From the NCBI RefSeq assembly GCF_014595975.1, contig NZ_JABWGQ010000047.1, positions 1-64,000 of the forward strand: a DNA stretch of 64,000 nucleotides, read 5' to 3'. Below are positions 27,571 through 37,559 of this stretch, piece after piece. The position numbers and the translations under genes were made by a program. Position 1 is the stretch's first letter; each line of letters begins with the position of its first letter. Source of the stretch: Sphingopyxis sp. LK2115. Its GTDB lineage: Bacteria > Pseudomonadota > Alphaproteobacteria > Sphingomonadales > Sphingomonadaceae. The notes under the pieces are model-generated. The model was not told the origin of the DNA and did not search any database. It saw only the letters and a program-made list of their open reading frames with translations.

Positions 27571-27700
27571 CGTTCGCATCGAGCGAAGTCGAGATGCCCC
27601 TCGATCATGCGCTGTTCCGATGGGTGTCTCGACTTCAACCGGAGCTGAAGTTTATCCTGAGCGGCTGCAAGGCAGTCGATCGGCTCGACACGAACCGGAA
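27571..27700. repeat. Repeat-bearing insertion in the rplO-secY gap
   Basis: The gap 27441-27755 contains no gene. Within it AAGTCGAGA (27586-27594) and TCTCGACTT (27627-27635) form a perfect 9-bp inverted repeat. The flanks (CCGTTCGCATCGAGCGAAG, GAAGTTTATCCTGAGCG) resemble the short intergenic repeats seen throughout sphingomonad chromosomes. It interrupts a normally tight part of the spc operon, so readthrough into secY may be affected. Confidence 0.5.
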
Positions 27701-27755
27701 ATGATGTCGCCACATGTTGAGGGGCAGCCCTTTCGAACCGCCCCTCTGCAATCTC

Positions 27756-28244
27756 TTATTCGCCCTTGGCGTCGTCTGCCTTGGCGGGAAGTTCGACCTT
27801 GCCGCCGGCCTTTTCGACCGCCGCGATCGCGCCCTTCGACGCACCGGCGACCGCGAAGGTCAGTTTGGCCGTCAGTTCGCCCTTGGCAAGCAGACGCACG
27901 CCGTCCTTGCCGCCGCGCGCGACGCCCGCCGCCTTGAGCGCGGCATGATCGACGGTCTTCTTGACGTCGATCTTCTTCGCATCGACCAGCTTCTGGATCA
28001 TGCCCAGATTGACGATGGCGAAATCCTTGCCGAAGATATTGTTGAAGCCGCGCTTGGGCAGACGCATGTGGAGCGGCATCTGGCCGCCCTCGAAGCCGTT
28101 GATCGCGACGCCGCTGCGCGCTTTCTGGCCCTTCTGGCCGCGGCCCGCGGTCTTGCCCTTGCCCGATCCGATGCCGCGTCCGACGCGCATCCGGCCCTTG
28201 CGGGCGCCGTTGTTGTCACGAAGTTCGTTAAGCTTGATTGTCAT
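27756..28244 (-). CDS. rplO: 50S ribosomal protein L15
   Basis: A 162-residue large-subunit protein that organises 23S rRNA late in assembly. [16 protein letters not shown], the glycine/lysine-rich [18 protein letters not shown] and [17 protein letters not shown] are diagnostic. ATG at 28244 is used; an in-frame GTG 9 nt upstream is possible. It follows a DUF1737 gene rather than directly following rpmD. Confidence 0.96.
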   Translation of the reverse strand: MTIKLNELRDNNGARKGRMRVGRGIGSGKGKTAGRGQKGQKARSGVAINGFEGGQMPLHMRLPKRGFNNIFGKDFAIVNLGMIQKLVDAKKIDVKKTVDHAALKAAGVARGGKDGVRLLAKGELTAKLTFAVAGASKGAIAAVEKAGGKVELPAKADDAKGE

Positions 28245-28286
28245 GTCTTGCACTCGCTTTCGCTATGTTCGCGCTATGGACCGGTG

Positions 28287-28493
28287 TCAGTCCGGTTCGA
28301 TTTCACTCGATGGCTGGAAGCCCGGATAAGGCCCGGCCTTTTCCATCACGATGGCCTGCGCGACATGCGCGCGGCCGTCGACACTGGTGATCGCGGGACT
28401 GCCGTGAAGCTGCCACCCCCGGTTGAGCAATCCCTCGACCCGCGCGCAGAAGGCGGCATCGTCGGGACCGGTCAACAGGCGGTAGAGCTTCAT
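28287..28493 (-). CDS. DUF1737 domain protein inside the ribosomal operon
   Basis: A 68-residue protein beginning MKLYRLLTGPDDAAFCARV, with NRGWQLHGSP and a QAIVMEK strand, which matches DUF1737 as I know it. Its function is unknown. It lies between rpmD (7 bp upstream) and rplO (42 bp downstream), on the operon strand, so it must be co-transcribed with ribosomal protein genes. It is too well formed to be a shadow of another frame, and no other gene occupies this interval. Confidence 0.8.
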   Translation of the reverse strand: MKLYRLLTGPDDAAFCARVEGLLNRGWQLHGSPAITSVDGRAHVAQAIVMEKAGPYPGFQPSSEIEPD

Positions 28494-28500
28494 GGCCTTT

Positions 28501-28686
28501 TTAGCCCTCGACGACTTCCACCATATGCGGAAGCTTGCGGATCATGCCGCGCACTTCGGGCGTGTCGACCAGTTCGACCTCGCGGTGCATCTTGCCCAGC
28601 CCGAGGCCGGTCAGGATCTTGCGCTGGTCCTTGGGACGACGGATCGGCGAGCCGATCTGGCGGATCTTGATCTTCTTGTCGGCCAT
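28501..28686 (-). CDS. rpmD: 50S ribosomal protein L30
   Basis: A 61-residue large-subunit protein: [38 protein letters not shown] and a C-terminal [16 protein letters not shown] match L30. It lies 4 bp after rpsE in the conserved spc order. A DUF1737 gene follows it, an unusual neighbour. Confidence 0.96.
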   Translation of the reverse strand: MADKKIKIRQIGSPIRRPKDQRKILTGLGLGKMHREVELVDTPEVRGMIRKLPHMVEVVEG

Positions 28687-28690
28687 CGTC

Positions 28691-29386
28691 TTACTCCGTC
28701 ACCGCCGCGGCTTCAGCCTCGGCCGCGCGGTCGGACGCACCGCCGCGCTTGATCAGGTCCGAAACCTTCTTGCCGCGGCGCTGCGCGACCGATTTCGGGC
28801 TGGTCTGTTCGCCGAGCGCCTCGAACGTCGCGCGGATCATGTTATAGGGGTTCGACGTGCCGACCGACTTGGTCACCACATCGGCCACGCCCAGCGATTC
28901 GAATACCGCGCGCATCGGGCCACCGGCGATGATGCCGGTCCCGGCGGGCGCCGAACGCAGCGTCACATTGCCCGCACCGAAGTGGCCGCGGCCGTCATGG
29001 TGCAGCGTGCGGCCATCGCGCAGCGGAACGCGAATCATCGCCTTCTTCGCGGCTGCGGTCGCCTTGGAGATGGCTTCGGGCACTTCACGCGCCTTGCCAT
29101 GACCGAAACCGACACGGCCCTTGCCGTCGCCGACGACGACGAGCGCGGCAAAGCCGAAGCGCTTGCCGCCCTTCACCGTCTTCGACACGCGGTTGATGTG
29201 GACAAGCTTCTCGATCAGCTCTTCGCCGCCATCCTCGCCCTGCGGGCGACGATCGTCGCGGCGACCGCGGCCGCCTTCGCGGCCACCACGACCGCCATCG
29301 CGGCCGCCCCGGCCACGGCGGGGGGCGCCGGTGTTTTCGGTCGCTTCGCCAGCGCCTTCGGCGTTCTGTACTTCGTCAGCCATCAT
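28691..29386 (-). CDS. rpsE: 30S ribosomal protein S5 with RG-rich N-terminal extension
   Basis: A 231-residue S5, against about 167 in E. coli. The core starts near residue 55 ([19 protein letters not shown]) and contains [16 protein letters not shown] and [13 protein letters not shown]5 contributes to decoding accuracy and the mRNA channel. Residues 20-50 are an Arg/Gly-rich segment ([20 protein letters not shown]), and the C-terminus has an Ala/Glu tail. The start ATG shares one base with the rplR stop (TAATG). A second ATG follows immediately. Confidence 0.96.
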   Translation of the reverse strand: MMADEVQNAEGAGEATENTGAPRRGRGGRDGGRGGREGGRGRRDDRRPQGEDGGEELIEKLVHINRVSKTVKGGKRFGFAALVVVGDGKGRVGFGHGKAREVPEAISKATAAAKKAMIRVPLRDGRTLHHDGRGHFGAGNVTLRSAPAGTGIIAGGPMRAVFESLGVADVVTKSVGTSNPYNMIRATFEALGEQTSPKSVAQRRGKKVSDLIKRGGASDRAAEAEAAAVTE

Positions 29387-29739
29387 TAGAACTCCAATCC
29401 GCCTTCGCGCGCGGCGTCGGCCAGCGCCTTGATGCGCCCGTGGAACAGAAAGCCGCCACGGTCGAACACAACCTGCGTCACGCCCGCCTTCTTGGCGGCG
29501 GCGGCAAGGCGCTTGCCGACATCGGCAGCAGCGGCCGTGGTCGCGCCCGTCTTGCCGCGGACATCCTTGTCGAGCGTCGAGGCGGCGGCCAGCGTCGTGC
29601 CCGCGGCGTCATCGATGAGCTGTGCATAGATGTGGCGGCCCGAACGGTGAACCGACAGGCGCGGACGCCCGGCGGCGCGCTGGCGGAGCGCGGTGCGAAC
29701 GCGCTGGCGGCGTTTTTCGAAAGGGGTAAGATGTGCCAT
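29386..29739 (-). CDS. rplR: 50S ribosomal protein L18
   Basis: A 117-residue protein that binds 5S r[21 protein letters not shown], the central [10 protein letters not shown] and a C-terminal [26 protein letters not shown] are the L18 signature. The stop overlaps rpsE by one base, and it follows rplF after 3 bp. It is standard in length. Confidence 0.97.
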   Translation of the reverse strand: MAHLTPFEKRRQRVRTALRQRAAGRPRLSVHRSGRHIYAQLIDDAAGTTLAAASTLDKDVRGKTGATTAAAADVGKRLAAAAKKAGVTQVVFDRGGFLFHGRIKALADAAREGGLEF

Positions 29740-29742
29740 GGC

Positions 29743-30276
29743 TTACTTCTTCTTGCCTTCTTTGCGGAAGATGAACTCGCCGCGATATTTGATGCCCTTG
29801 CCCTTATAGGGTTCGGGCTTGCGCCAACGGCGGATTTCCGCCGCGACCTGGCCGACCTTCTGCTTGTCGATGCCGCTGATCTCGATCGTCGTGTTGTCCG
29901 GCGTCTTGATCTCGATGCCTTCGGGCACCGCAAAATCGACGTCGTGGCTGTAACCGAGCTGCAGTTTCAGATTCTTGCCCTGCGCGTTGGCGCGATAGCC
30001 GACGCCGGTGATCTCGAGCACCTTGGTGAAGCCCTCGGTCACGCCCGTGACAAGATTTTGCACCAAAGTCCGCTGCATGCCCCAGAAGGCGCGTGCTTCG
30101 CGGCTGTCGTTCGCGGGCTGCACCGAAATGCTGCCGTCGCCGACTTCATATTTGATGTTGTCGGACAGCGACATGGCGAGCGTGCCCTTCGGCCCCTTGA
30201 CCGACAGCGTGCCGCCGTCGATCGCGGCGGTGACGCCGCTCGGAATCTCGACTGCCTTTTTACCAATGCGCGACAT
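29743..30276 (-). CDS. rplF: 50S ribosomal protein L6
   Basis: A 177-residue protein of the large subunit near the factor-binding site. The two L6 repeats are seen: [14 protein letters not shown] at the start, then [18 protein letters not shown] and the C-terminal [19 protein letters not shown]. The ATG shares one base with the rpsH stop (TGATG), so translation is coupled. Confidence 0.97.
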   Translation of the reverse strand: MSRIGKKAVEIPSGVTAAIDGGTLSVKGPKGTLAMSLSDNIKYEVGDGSISVQPANDSREARAFWGMQRTLVQNLVTGVTEGFTKVLEITGVGYRANAQGKNLKLQLGYSHDVDFAVPEGIEIKTPDNTTIEISGIDKQKVGQVAAEIRRWRKPEPYKGKGIKYRGEFIFRKEGKKK

Positions 30277-30680
30277 CAGAACACCTCCGCCAGCACTTCG
30301 CCGCCGACATTCTGTTCGCGGGCTTCGGCGTCCGACAGGACGCCGCGCGGGGTCGACACGATGGTGATGCCAAGGCCGTTGCGCACGATCGGCAGCTCTT
30401 TCGAGCCCGAATAGACGCGGCGGCCCGGCTTGGACACGCGGGCCACGTGGCGGATCGCCGGCTGGCCCTCGAAATATTTCAGTTCGATGCGAATGCCCTT
30501 GTGCTGGCCCTTGGCGCCCAGCGCTTCTTCGCTGTAGCCGCGGATATAGCCTTCGCGCTGGAGGACATCGAGAACACGGACGCGCAGCGTCGAAGCCGGC
30601 GTCAGGACACTGTCCTTCTTCGCCTGCTGGCCGTTGCGGATGCGGGTGAGCATATCACCCAGGGGATCGGTCATTGCCAT
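30276..30680 (-). CDS. rpsH: 30S ribosomal protein S8
   Basis: A 134-residue protein that binds helix 21 of 16S rRNA and, in E. coli, represses the spc operon. [16 protein letters not shown] and the C-terminal [20 protein letters not shown] are diagnostic. ATG at 30680 follows AAGGGA; an in-frame ATG two codons later also fits. I did not identify an S8-binding mimic upstream of rplE. Confidence 0.97.
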   Translation of the reverse strand: MAMTDPLGDMLTRIRNGQQAKKDSVLTPASTLRVRVLDVLQREGYIRGYSEEALGAKGQHKGIRIELKYFEGQPAIRHVARVSKPGRRVYSGSKELPIVRNGLGITIVSTPRGVLSDAEAREQNVGGEVLAEVF

Positions 30681-30691
30681 CTTCTAGTCCC

Positions 30692-30997
30692 TTACCAGCT
30701 CGACTTCACAACGCCCGGGATCAGGCCCTTGTTGGCCAGATCGCGAAGCTGCACGCGGCACAGCCGGAATTTGCGATAATAGGCGCGCGGGCGGCCCGTC
30801 AGCTCGCACCGGTTGCGGATGCGGGTCGGGTTGCCGTTGCGCGGGATTTCCGCCATCTTGAGGCGCGCGATCAGGCGCTCGCCATCGTCGAGCGAGGTAT
30901 CCGCGGCCATCGCCTTCAGCTTCGCATAACGGCCGGCATATTTCTTCACCAGCTTCTTGCGACGCTCATTCTTGTTTACCGAACTCAGTTTCGCCAT
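30692..30997 (-). CDS. rpsN: 30S ribosomal protein S14 (zinc-free type)
   Basis: A 101-residue S14 of the long form without zinc: the CxxC pairs are missing, replaced by [21 protein letters not shown]. It is located in the head of the small subunit. It lies between rplE and rpsH in the standard spc order, with a 53-bp gap before rplE's end. Confidence 0.97.
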   Translation of the reverse strand: MAKLSSVNKNERRKKLVKKYAGRYAKLKAMAADTSLDDGERLIARLKMAEIPRNGNPTRIRNRCELTGRPRAYYRKFRLCRVQLRDLANKGLIPGVVKSSW

Positions 30998-31050
30998 GAC
31001 TTAAGTTCTCTTTCCTTCTTGAAAGAGCCGGCCCGGTCCCGTGGAAGGGA

Positions 31051-31629
31051 TCAGGCGGCTTCCTTTTCCTGCGCTTCGATCGGGAAGGGGAAGCCGAACA
31101 GCCTGAGCAGTTCGCGGGCCTCTTCATCGGTGCGAGCGGTGGTGGTGACGATCACGTCCATGCCGCGAACCTGGTCGATGCGGTCATAGTTGATCTCGGG
31201 GAAGATGATCTGCTCTTTCAGGCCCATGGCATAATTGCCACGGCCGTCGAAGCTCTTCGCCGACACGCCGCGAAAGTCGCGGATACGCGGCATCGCGATC
31301 GTGATCAGCCGGTCGAGGAACTCATACATGCGTTCACGGCGCAGGGTGACCTTGCAACCGATCGGCATGCCTTCACGCAGCTTGAACTGCGCGATCGACT
31401 TCTTCGCGCGGGTGACGACGGGCTTCTGGCCGGCGATCAGCTCCATTTCGGCTGCCGCGGCTTCGACCTTCTTCTTGTCCTGCGTCGCTTCGCCGACGCC
31501 CATGTTGAGCGTGATCTTTTCGATCTTCGGCACTTCCATCGCATTCTTGTAACCGAATTTCTCGGTCATCGCCTTGACGATCTTGTCGTCATACAGCTTC
31601 TTCATGCGCGGGGTGTAATTGTCAGCCAT
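31051..31629 (-). CDS. rplE: 50S ribosomal protein L5
   Basis: A 192-residue 5S-rRNA-binding protein. [46 protein letters not shown] and the C-terminal [20 protein letters not shown] are family hallmarks. Its start overlaps the rplX 3' end by 8 nt, so the two are coupled. Confidence 0.97.
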   Translation of the reverse strand: MADNYTPRMKKLYDDKIVKAMTEKFGYKNAMEVPKIEKITLNMGVGEATQDKKKVEAAAAEMELIAGQKPVVTRAKKSIAQFKLREGMPIGCKVTLRRERMYEFLDRLITIAMPRIRDFRGVSAKSFDGRGNYAMGLKEQIIFPEINYDRIDQVRGMDVIVTTTARTDEEARELLRLFGFPFPIEAQEKEAA

Positions 31630-31939
31630 TGATCGTCTCCCCGGACTTCACGGCCACGCGGACCTTCTTGCCGTCCCTGGTTTCAAAGCGCACGCGCGTC
31701 GGCTTGCCGGTCTTGGGGTCGGCGAGCGCGACCTTGCTCGCGAACAGCGGCGCTTCCTTGCGCTCAAGACCGCCCTGCGGGTTCTGCTGGCTCGGCTTGC
31801 GGTGGCGCGTGATGACATTGACGCCCGCGACCACGACCTTGCCATCCTTCGGCAGGCTCTGCACGACTTCGCCGGTCTTGCCCTTGTCCTTGCCGGACAG
31901 AACGACGACCGTATCGCCCTTCTTGATCTTGTTCGCCAT
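31622..31939 (-). CDS. rplX: 50S ribosomal protein L24
   Basis: A 105-residue assembly-initiator protein of the large subunit with a KOW motif ([21 protein letters not shown], split here at residues 4-24) and the middle segment [17 protein letters not shown]. It follows rplN after 2 bp and overlaps rplE by 8 nt. Confidence 0.97.
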   Translation of the reverse strand: MANKIKKGDTVVVLSGKDKGKTGEVVQSLPKDGKVVVAGVNVITRHRKPSQQNPQGGLERKEAPLFASKVALADPKTGKPTRVRFETRDGKKVRVAVKSGETING

Positions 31940-31941
31940 GG

Positions 31942-32310
31942 TCAGAGCACCTCCGGCGCCAGGCTGATGATCTTCATATAGCCGCGGCCGCGCAGTTCGC
32001 GCACGACGGGGCCAAAGATACGGGTGCCGATCGGCTCTTCATTCTTGTTGACGAGCACGGCGGCATTGCTGTCGAAACGGATCACCGATCCATCGGCGCG
32101 GCGCACATCCTTGGCGGTGCGAACGATGACGGCGCGATGCACGTCGCCTTTCTTCACCTTGCCGCGCGGCTGTGCTTCCTTGATCGACACGACGATGACG
32201 TCGCCCACGCCGGCGGTGCGGCGCTTCGACCCGCCCAGCACCTTGATGCACTGGACGCGCTTCGCGCCGCTGTTGTCGGCGACTTCCAATTGTGACTGCA
32301 TCTGGATCAT
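31942..32310 (-). CDS. rplN: 50S ribosomal protein L14
   Basis: A 122-residue protein at the subunit interface. [18 protein letters not shown], the [20 protein letters not shown] segment and the C-terminal [23 protein letters not shown] identify it with certainty. It opens the spc operon, 68 bp after rpsQ; no obvious promoter is seen in that gap. Confidence 0.98.
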   Translation of the reverse strand: MIQMQSQLEVADNSGAKRVQCIKVLGGSKRRTAGVGDVIVVSIKEAQPRGKVKKGDVHRAVIVRTAKDVRRADGSVIRFDSNAAVLVNKNEEPIGTRIFGPVVRELRGRGYMKIISLAPEVL

Positions 32311-32378
32311 CGATGCATTTCCTTCTTCCTTGGCCTACCGGGCCGTCCCGGCGGTTCCGTGAAAATCTGACGAAGCCC

Positions 32379-32645
32379 TCAGGCCTCGGCCGCTTTCGTC
32401 TTGGCCCGGGTTTCGACCTTGTCGAGAACCTTCCAGGTCTTCAGCTTCGAAATCGGCTTCGTTTCTTCGATGCGGACGGTTTCGCCAGCCTTGATGGCAT
32501 TGTCCTCATCGTGGGCGTGATATTTTTTCGAACGGCGGATGATCTTGCCATAAAGGGGGTGCTTCACCTTCCGTTCGACCTTGACCACGACGGTCTTGTC
32601 GCCCTTGTCGGACACCACCGTGCCGGTCAGAATGCGCTTCGGCAT
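32379..32645 (-). CDS. rpsQ: 30S ribosomal protein S17
   Basis: An 88-residue early-binding protein of the 30S body. [40 protein letters not shown] and [12 protein letters not shown] are typical of the OB-fold family. Last gene of the S10 operon proper, 11 bp after rpmC. Confidence 0.97.
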   Translation of the reverse strand: MPKRILTGTVVSDKGDKTVVVKVERKVKHPLYGKIIRRSKKYHAHDEDNAIKAGETVRIEETKPISKLKTWKVLDKVETRAKTKAAEA

Positions 32646-32656
32646 GACGTGTCTCC

Positions 32657-32860
32657 TTATTTCGCGGCCGAGCGCGCGCGCTCGGTCTGCACGGTCTTGA
32701 TGCGGGCGATCGAGCGCCGCACTTCCTTGACGCGCGAGGGCTTTTCGAGCTGGCCGGTCGCCGCCTGGAAGCGGAGGTTGAATGCCTCGCGCTTCAGCTC
32801 GCCAAGCTGTTCGGCGAGCTGATCGTCGGTCTTGGCCTTGAAATCTTCGGTCTTGGCCAT
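32657..32860 (-). CDS. rpmC: 50S ribosomal protein L29
   Basis: A 67-residue helical protein near the exit tunnel. [19 protein letters not shown] followed by [19 protein letters not shown] is the two-helix L29 pattern. It follows rplP after 4 bp. Confidence 0.97.
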   Translation of the reverse strand: MAKTEDFKAKTDDQLAEQLGELKREAFNLRFQAATGQLEKPSRVKEVRRSIARIKTVQTERARSAAK

Positions 32861-32864
32861 GTCC

Positions 32865-33296
32865 TTAACCCTCCAGGTGCGAGGTGTCGCCGAGGCGGGC
32901 GACGACCTTCGTCTTGATCGGCAGCTTCATCGCCGCACGCTCGAACGCCAGCGCGGCCACGGGGCCGGGAACGCCGTCGAGTTCAAACAGGATGCGGCCG
33001 GGCTTGACGCGGGCCGCCCAATATTCGGGCGAACCCTTGCCCTTGCCCATGCGGACTTCGGCGGGTTTCGACGATACGGGAACGTCGGGGAACACGCGGA
33101 TCCACAGGCGACCCTGACGCTTGATCGCACGGCTGATCGCGCGGCGCGCCGCTTCGATCTGGCGCGCGGTGATGCGCTCGGGCTCCATCGCCTTCAGGCC
33201 GTAGGAGCCGAAGTTCAGGCTGGTTCCGCCCTTGGCATTGCCATGGATGCGGCCCTTGAACGCCTTGCGAAACTTGGTTTTTTTCGGTTGCAGCAT
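32865..33296 (-). CDS. rplP: 50S ribosomal protein L16
   Basis: A 143-residue protein near the tRNA A-site and peptidyl transferase centre. [39 protein letters not shown] and [20 protein letters not shown] are diagnostic. It follows rpsC after 11 bp in the standard S10 order. Confidence 0.98.
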   Translation of the reverse strand: MLQPKKTKFRKAFKGRIHGNAKGGTSLNFGSYGLKAMEPERITARQIEAARRAISRAIKRQGRLWIRVFPDVPVSSKPAEVRMGKGKGSPEYWAARVKPGRILFELDGVPGPVAALAFERAAMKLPIKTKVVARLGDTSHLEG

Positions 33297-33307
33297 GTCA
33301 GCGTTCC

Positions 33308-34015
33308 TTAGCGGCGATCTTCACGCGCCGGACGGACGCCGGTCGTCTGCGCGTCGAGCATCAGACGGTCGGTCGCCATCGGGTCGTGACCCAGGATCTC
33401 GCCCTTGAAGATCCACACCTTGATCCCGCACACGCCATAGGCGGTGTGCGCTTCGGCCTCGGCATAATCGACATTGGCGCGCAGCGTGTGCAGCGGCACG
33501 CGGCCCTCGCGATACCATTCGGTGCGCGCGATTTCCGCGCCGCCCAGACGGCCGGCGCAGTTGATGCGGATGCCTTCGGCGCCAAGGCGCATCGCCGACT
33601 GGACCGCGCGCTTCATCGCGCGGCGGAAGGCGACGCGGCGTTCGAGCTGGTCGGCAATGCCCTGCGCGACGAGCTTGGCGTCGACTTCAGGCTTGCGGAT
33701 TTCGACGATGTTCAGCGACACGTCGCTGCCCGTCATCTCGCCCAGCTTCTTGCGCAGCTTTTCGATGTCGGCGCCCTTCTTGCCGATGATGACGCCCGGA
33801 CGGGCGGCATAGATCGACACGCGGCACAGCTTTGCGGGACGCTCGATCACGACCTTCGAGATCGCGGCTTGCGGCAGGGTCTTGAACACATATTGGCGGA
33901 TCTTCAGATCCTCGACCAGCATGCGGCCATAATCCTGGCCCTCGGCGAACCAGCGGCTGTCCCAGGTGCGGTTGACCTGCAGGCGCAGGCCGATCGGATT
34001 GCTCTTCTGGCCCAT
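33308..34015 (-). CDS. rpsC: 30S ribosomal protein S3
   Basis: A 235-residue protein lining the mRNA entry site. [20 protein letters not shown] opens it. The KH domain with [20 protein letters not shown] is at about 60-80, and the C-terminal domain has [17 protein letters not shown] [17 protein letters not shown] and [13 protein letters not shown]. The ATG at 34015 lies 1 bp after the rplV stop; the longer frame upstream is rplV shadow. Confidence 0.98.
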   Translation of the reverse strand: MGQKSNPIGLRLQVNRTWDSRWFAEGQDYGRMLVEDLKIRQYVFKTLPQAAISKVVIERPAKLCRVSIYAARPGVIIGKKGADIEKLRKKLGEMTGSDVSLNIVEIRKPEVDAKLVAQGIADQLERRVAFRRAMKRAVQSAMRLGAEGIRINCAGRLGGAEIARTEWYREGRVPLHTLRANVDYAEAEAHTAYGVCGIKVWIFKGEILGHDPMATDRLMLDAQTTGVRPAREDRR

Positions 34016-34016
34016 C

Positions 34017-34397
34017 TTACGCCTCTTCTTCCTGTTCGCGCACGACGATGCGGATGCGGCTGAACGGCTTGACGATCCGGGTCGACTTGCCGCGGCCGCG
34101 TGCATGCCAGCGCTTCATCGAGAGCGACTTGCCGACGCTCGCTTCCTTGACGACGAGCGCGTCGACGTCGAGGTTGTGGTTATTTTCCGCGTTGGCGACG
34201 GCGCTGGCGAGAACCTTGCGCACGTCGACCGCCATCGCCTTCTTCGAGAAAGCGAGGACGTTCATCGCGTCTTCGACCTTGCGGCCGCGGATCAGCGCGG
34301 CGACGAGGTTGAGCTTCTGCGCCGAGCCGCGAATCTGCGTGCCGACCGAGAGCGCCTCATTGTCCGCAACGCGGCGGGGGGACTTTTGCTTGCCCAT
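34017..34397 (-). CDS. rplV: 50S ribosomal protein L22
   Basis: A 126-residue protein of the exit tunnel constriction. [21 protein letters not shown] and the hairpin-bearing C-terminal half ([23 protein letters not shown]) are typical. The start shares one base with the rpsS stop (TAATG). Confidence 0.97.
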   Translation of the reverse strand: MGKQKSPRRVADNEALSVGTQIRGSAQKLNLVAALIRGRKVEDAMNVLAFSKKAMAVDVRKVLASAVANAENNHNLDVDALVVKEASVGKSLSMKRWHARGRGKSTRIVKPFSRIRIVVREQEEEA

Positions 34398-34672
34398 TAG
34401 CGTTTGCCCTTCTTGTCGGCCGCGTGGCCGGGGAAAAAGCGCGTCGGCGCAAATTCACCCAGCTTCATGCCGACCATGTCTTCATTGACCGACACCGGCA
34501 CGAACTTGCGGCCGTTGTAGACGTTGAAGGTCAGCCCGACGAACTGCGGCAGGATGGTGGACCGGCGCGACCAGGTCTTGATCGGCGCAGTACTGCCGCT
34601 GTCCTGGGCCGTTTCGGCTTTCTTGAGGAGATGAAGGTCCACGAACGGACCCTTCCAGACCGAGCGAGCCAT
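34397..34672 (-). CDS. rpsS: 30S ribosomal protein S19
   Basis: A 91-residue protein of the 30S head. [41 protein letters not shown] (read in two parts) and [20 protein letters not shown] are characteristic. It lies 3 bp after rplB and overlaps rplV by one base. Confidence 0.98.
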   Translation of the reverse strand: MARSVWKGPFVDLHLLKKAETAQDSGSTAPIKTWSRRSTILPQFVGLTFNVYNGRKFVPVSVNEDMVGMKLGEFAPTRFFPGHAADKKGKR

Positions 34673-34675
34673 GGC

Positions 34676-35512
34676 TTACCTCTTCTTCTTCGCGTGACGC
34701 GACCGGATGATCATCTTGTCGGTCGACTTGTTATGACGGGTCCGGGCGCCCTTGGTCGGCTTGCCCCAGGGGGTGACCGGATGACGGCCGCCCGAGGTGC
34801 GGCCTTCGCCACCGCCGTGCGGGTGGTCGACCGGGTTCTTCGCGACACCGCGCGTCAGCGGACGCTTGCCCATCCAGCGATTGCGGCCGGCCTTGCCAAG
34901 GTTGGTGTTCTGGTTGTCGGGGTTCGACACCGCACCGACCGTGCCCATGCACTCGCCGCGGATGTAACGCTGTTCGCCCGATCCCAGGCGCACGATCACC
35001 AGGCCGCGGTCGCGACCCACGACCTGCGCATAGGTGCCCGCCGAACGCGCGATCTGGCCGCCCTTGCCCGGCTTCATCTCGATATTGTGGACGATCGTGC
35101 CGACCGGCATCTGCGCAAGTTCCATCGCATTGCCCGGCTTCACGTCGGTCTTCTTGCCCGCGACGATCGTGTCGCCGACCGCCAGGCGCTGCGGCGCGAG
35201 GATGTAGGCCTGCGTCCCGTCTTCATATTTGACCAGCGCGATGAACGCCGTGCGGTTGGGGTCATATTCCAGCCGCTCGACCGTCGCCGGCATGTCCCAC
35301 TTACGACGCTTGAAGTCGATGAAGCGGTATTTCTGCTTGTGCCCGCCGGCGATGCCGCGCGAGGTCACATGCCCCTTGTTGTTGCGGCCGCCGGTCTTGC
35401 GCTTGCCTTCGGTCAGCGCCTTGACGGGCTTGCCCTTCCACAGCGCCGACTTGTCGACAAGGATCAGGCCGCGCTGTCCGGGGCTGGTCGGATTATAGGA
35501 TTTGAGTGCCAT
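34676..35512 (-). CDS. rplB: 50S ribosomal protein L2
   Basis: A 278-residue protein at the peptidyl transferase centre. The N-terminal OB fold includes [21 protein letters not shown] and the SH3-like domain follows. The conserved C-terminal loop [20 protein letters not shown] and [15 protein letters not shown] contains the essential histidine region. It is standard in length and follows rplW after 21 bp. Confidence 0.98.
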   Translation of the reverse strand: MALKSYNPTSPGQRGLILVDKSALWKGKPVKALTEGKRKTGGRNNKGHVTSRGIAGGHKQKYRFIDFKRRKWDMPATVERLEYDPNRTAFIALVKYEDGTQAYILAPQRLAVGDTIVAGKKTDVKPGNAMELAQMPVGTIVHNIEMKPGKGGQIARSAGTYAQVVGRDRGLVIVRLGSGEQRYIRGECMGTVGAVSNPDNQNTNLGKAGRNRWMGKRPLTRGVAKNPVDHPHGGGEGRTSGGRHPVTPWGKPTKGARTRHNKSTDKMIIRSRHAKKKR

Positions 35513-35533
35513 TTTTCTGCCTTCCCCTATCCG

Positions 35534-35842
35534 TCAGACGCCGGTGGTGACGTCGATCGACTGGCCTTCGGCCAGGCGGACGATCGCCTTCTTCACGTCG
35601 CTGCGGGTGTAGGGCTTGCCCTTCCAGCGCTTCGTCTTGCCCTTGGCGACGAGCGTGTTCACGCCCACCACCTTGACATCGAACAGCGCCTCGACGGCGG
35701 CCTTGATCGCGGGCTTGGTCGCGTCGCGCGCGACCTTGAACACCACGGCGTTGTTTTCGCTGAGCAGCGTCGACTTTTCGGTGATCACCGGAGCGAGGAT
35801 CACGTCATAGTGACGCGCGTCGACTGTTTTTGCCTTAGCCAT
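35534..35842 (-). CDS. rplW: 50S ribosomal protein L23
   Basis: A 102-residue protein at the tunnel exit that docks trigger factor and [24 protein letters not shown] and [22 protein letters not shown] are diagnostic. Its start overlaps the rplD 3' end by 8 nt. Confidence 0.97.
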   Translation of the reverse strand: MAKAKTVDARHYDVILAPVITEKSTLLSENNAVVFKVARDATKPAIKAAVEALFDVKVVGVNTLVAKGKTKRWKGKPYTRSDVKKAIVRLAEGQSIDVTTGV

Positions 35843-36461
35843 TGCAGCGTGCCTCCAGCTTTTCGACCGCCGCGCGGGTCAGGACCAGCGTGTCGGCACG
35901 GACGATGTCATAGACATTGGCGCCAATCGCGGGCAGCGCATCGACACCAATCAGGTTGGCCGAAGCCATCGCAAAGCTTTCGTGCACCGCGTCCCCGTCG
36001 ATGAAAAGCGCGCGATTGCCAAGCGCGAGCTTGCCGAGCTTGTCGGCAAGCAGCTTGGTCTTCGCGTCCTTGAGTTCGAGCGAGTCGAGAACGACGAGCT
36101 TGCCGCCCTTCGCCTTGTCGCTCAGCGCCATCTTGAGGCCGAGCGTGCGAATCTTCTTGTTCAGCGAATGGCCGAAGGTGCGCGCCCGCGGGCCGTGCGC
36201 CTTGCCGCCGCCGATGAAGACCGGCGCCTTGCGGTCGCCGTGACGCGCGGTGCCGCCGCCCTTCTGGCGACCGAATTTCTTGCCGGTGCGGGCAACGTCG
36301 CTGCGCTCGCGCGCGGCCCGCGCCGGAGCGCGCCGCTTTTCGAGCTGCCAGGCAACGACGCGGTGCAGGATGTCGGCACGCGCATCGACGCCGAAAACGT
36401 CGTCGTTAAGGTCGATGTCGGCGCCAGCCTTGCCATCGAGGGTCTGAACCTTGACCTTCAT
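35835..36461 (-). CDS. rplD: 50S ribosomal protein L4
   Basis: A 208-residue protein with a long loop reaching the exit tunnel ([28 protein letters not shown], residues about 54-81, given in parts). [21 protein letters not shown] also matches. In E. coli, L4 represses the S10 operon through a leader before rpsJ; whether that holds here is not evident from sequence. It overlaps rplW by 8 nt and follows rplC after 2 bp. Confidence 0.97.
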   Translation of the reverse strand: MKVKVQTLDGKAGADIDLNDDVFGVDARADILHRVVAWQLEKRRAPARAARERSDVARTGKKFGRQKGGGTARHGDRKAPVFIGGGKAHGPRARTFGHSLNKKIRTLGLKMALSDKAKGGKLVVLDSLELKDAKTKLLADKLGKLALGNRALFIDGDAVHESFAMASANLIGVDALPAIGANVYDIVRADTLVLTRAAVEKLEARCNG

Positions 36462-36463
36462 GA

Positions 36464-37237
36464 TCAGGACTCCTGTGCGCCGTCGGTGGCCGCGGTGTCG
36501 ACGACAGCCTCTTCGGCCGGCGTTTCGACCGGCGCGTCAGCCGGGGCAGTGTTGGTGTTGGCCGCGCTCTTGATGCTCGCCGGATAAGGCGCATCGGGGT
36601 GACGCGGCAGCTTCACCGCATCGCGGACGAGCAGCCAACCGCCCTTCGAGCCGGGAACCGAGCCCTTGACGAAGAGGAGGCCGCGCTCGACGTCGGTGCG
36701 GACGATTTCGAGATTCTGCTGGGTGCGATTGCGCGCGCCCATGTGGCCCGCCATCTTCTTGTTCTTGAAAACGCGGCCAGGATCCTGGCGGTTGCCCGTC
36801 GAACCATGCGCACGGTGGCTGATCGAAACGCCGTGGGTCGCGCGCATACCGCCAAAACCCCAGCGCTTCATCGCGCCCGCAAAGCCCTTGCCCTGCGTCA
36901 CGCCCTGGATGTCGACCATCTGGCCGGCGACGAAATGATCGGCCGACAGTTCGGCGCCCACGTCGAGCGTCGCGTCGTCGGCGACGCGGAATTCGACGAG
37001 CTTCGCCTTGGGCTCGACTTCGGCTTTGCCATAAGCGCCGCGCTGCGGCTTGGCGACATTCTTCGCCTTCGCCGAGCCGGCACCGAGTTGCACGGCCACA
37101 TAGCCGTCGCGTTCCTTATCGCGCACGGAGACGACCTGGCAGCCTTCAAGGCTCAGGACGGTGACGGGCACATGGCGGCCGTCGTCCTGAAACAGGCGGG
37201 TCATCCCCATTTTTTTCGCGATCACGCCAGTCCGCAT
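36464..37237 (-). CDS. rplC: 50S ribosomal protein L3 with acidic C-terminal tail
   Basis: A 257-residue L3, about 45 residues longer than E. coli L3. The core runs from [20 protein letters not shown] through [20 protein letters not shown] (site of methylation in relatives: the Gln of GNRQDPGRV) to [16 protein letters not shown]. The last 45 residues ([20 protein letters not shown] and onward) are a disordered Ala/Glu/Asp tail. ATG at 37237 is the canonical start; upstream sequence in frame is noncoding. A 322-bp gap separates it from rpsJ. Confidence 0.97.
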   Translation of the reverse strand: MRTGVIAKKMGMTRLFQDDGRHVPVTVLSLEGCQVVSVRDKERDGYVAVQLGAGSAKAKNVAKPQRGAYGKAEVEPKAKLVEFRVADDATLDVGAELSADHFVAGQMVDIQGVTQGKGFAGAMKRWGFGGMRATHGVSISHRAHGSTGNRQDPGRVFKNKKMAGHMGARNRTQQNLEIVRTDVERGLLFVKGSVPGSKGGWLLVRDAVKLPRHPDAPYPASIKSAANTNTAPADAPVETPAEEAVVDTAATDGAQES

Positions 37238-37559
37238 GATCCATACTCCTGAACAGAGGCCGGGCGGACCATTCCGCACGGCTTGCGGGAAGCCACGGGT
37301 CGAAACCCGGCGGCCACCCACCCAGCCCATCATTTCGATGCATCGCCCCGTCCGGGCTGAGGTGCCGCCGATCCCGAAGGAGCTGGCGACGAGACGGGGG
37401 ACGCAGCCCGGTCAGAGATGCTTCCGATGGAAGCGACCGGCGGTATCCACCGAAACCTGAATCTGTTCCTGCGAAAGCAGGAACCCAGGGCGGTTTCAGC
37501 GCGGCCTGGCGGCCGCTTCTACCCTGGGCTCCGGATCAAGTCCGAAGCACGCCGGCCAA
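37238..37559. repeat. Repeat-bearing 322-bp gap between rpsJ and rplC
   Basis: There is no gene in this gap, which is normally only tens of bases wide. GTTCCTGC-GAAA-GCAGGAAC (37465-37484) is a perfect 8-bp hairpin with a GNRA loop. It is followed by CCCAGGG (37484-37490), which pairs with CCCTGGG (37522-37528). The pattern resembles dispersed sphingomonad repeats. As it lies inside the S10 operon transcript, it could also pause or attenuate transcription, or rplC may have its own promoter here. Confidence 0.55.
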
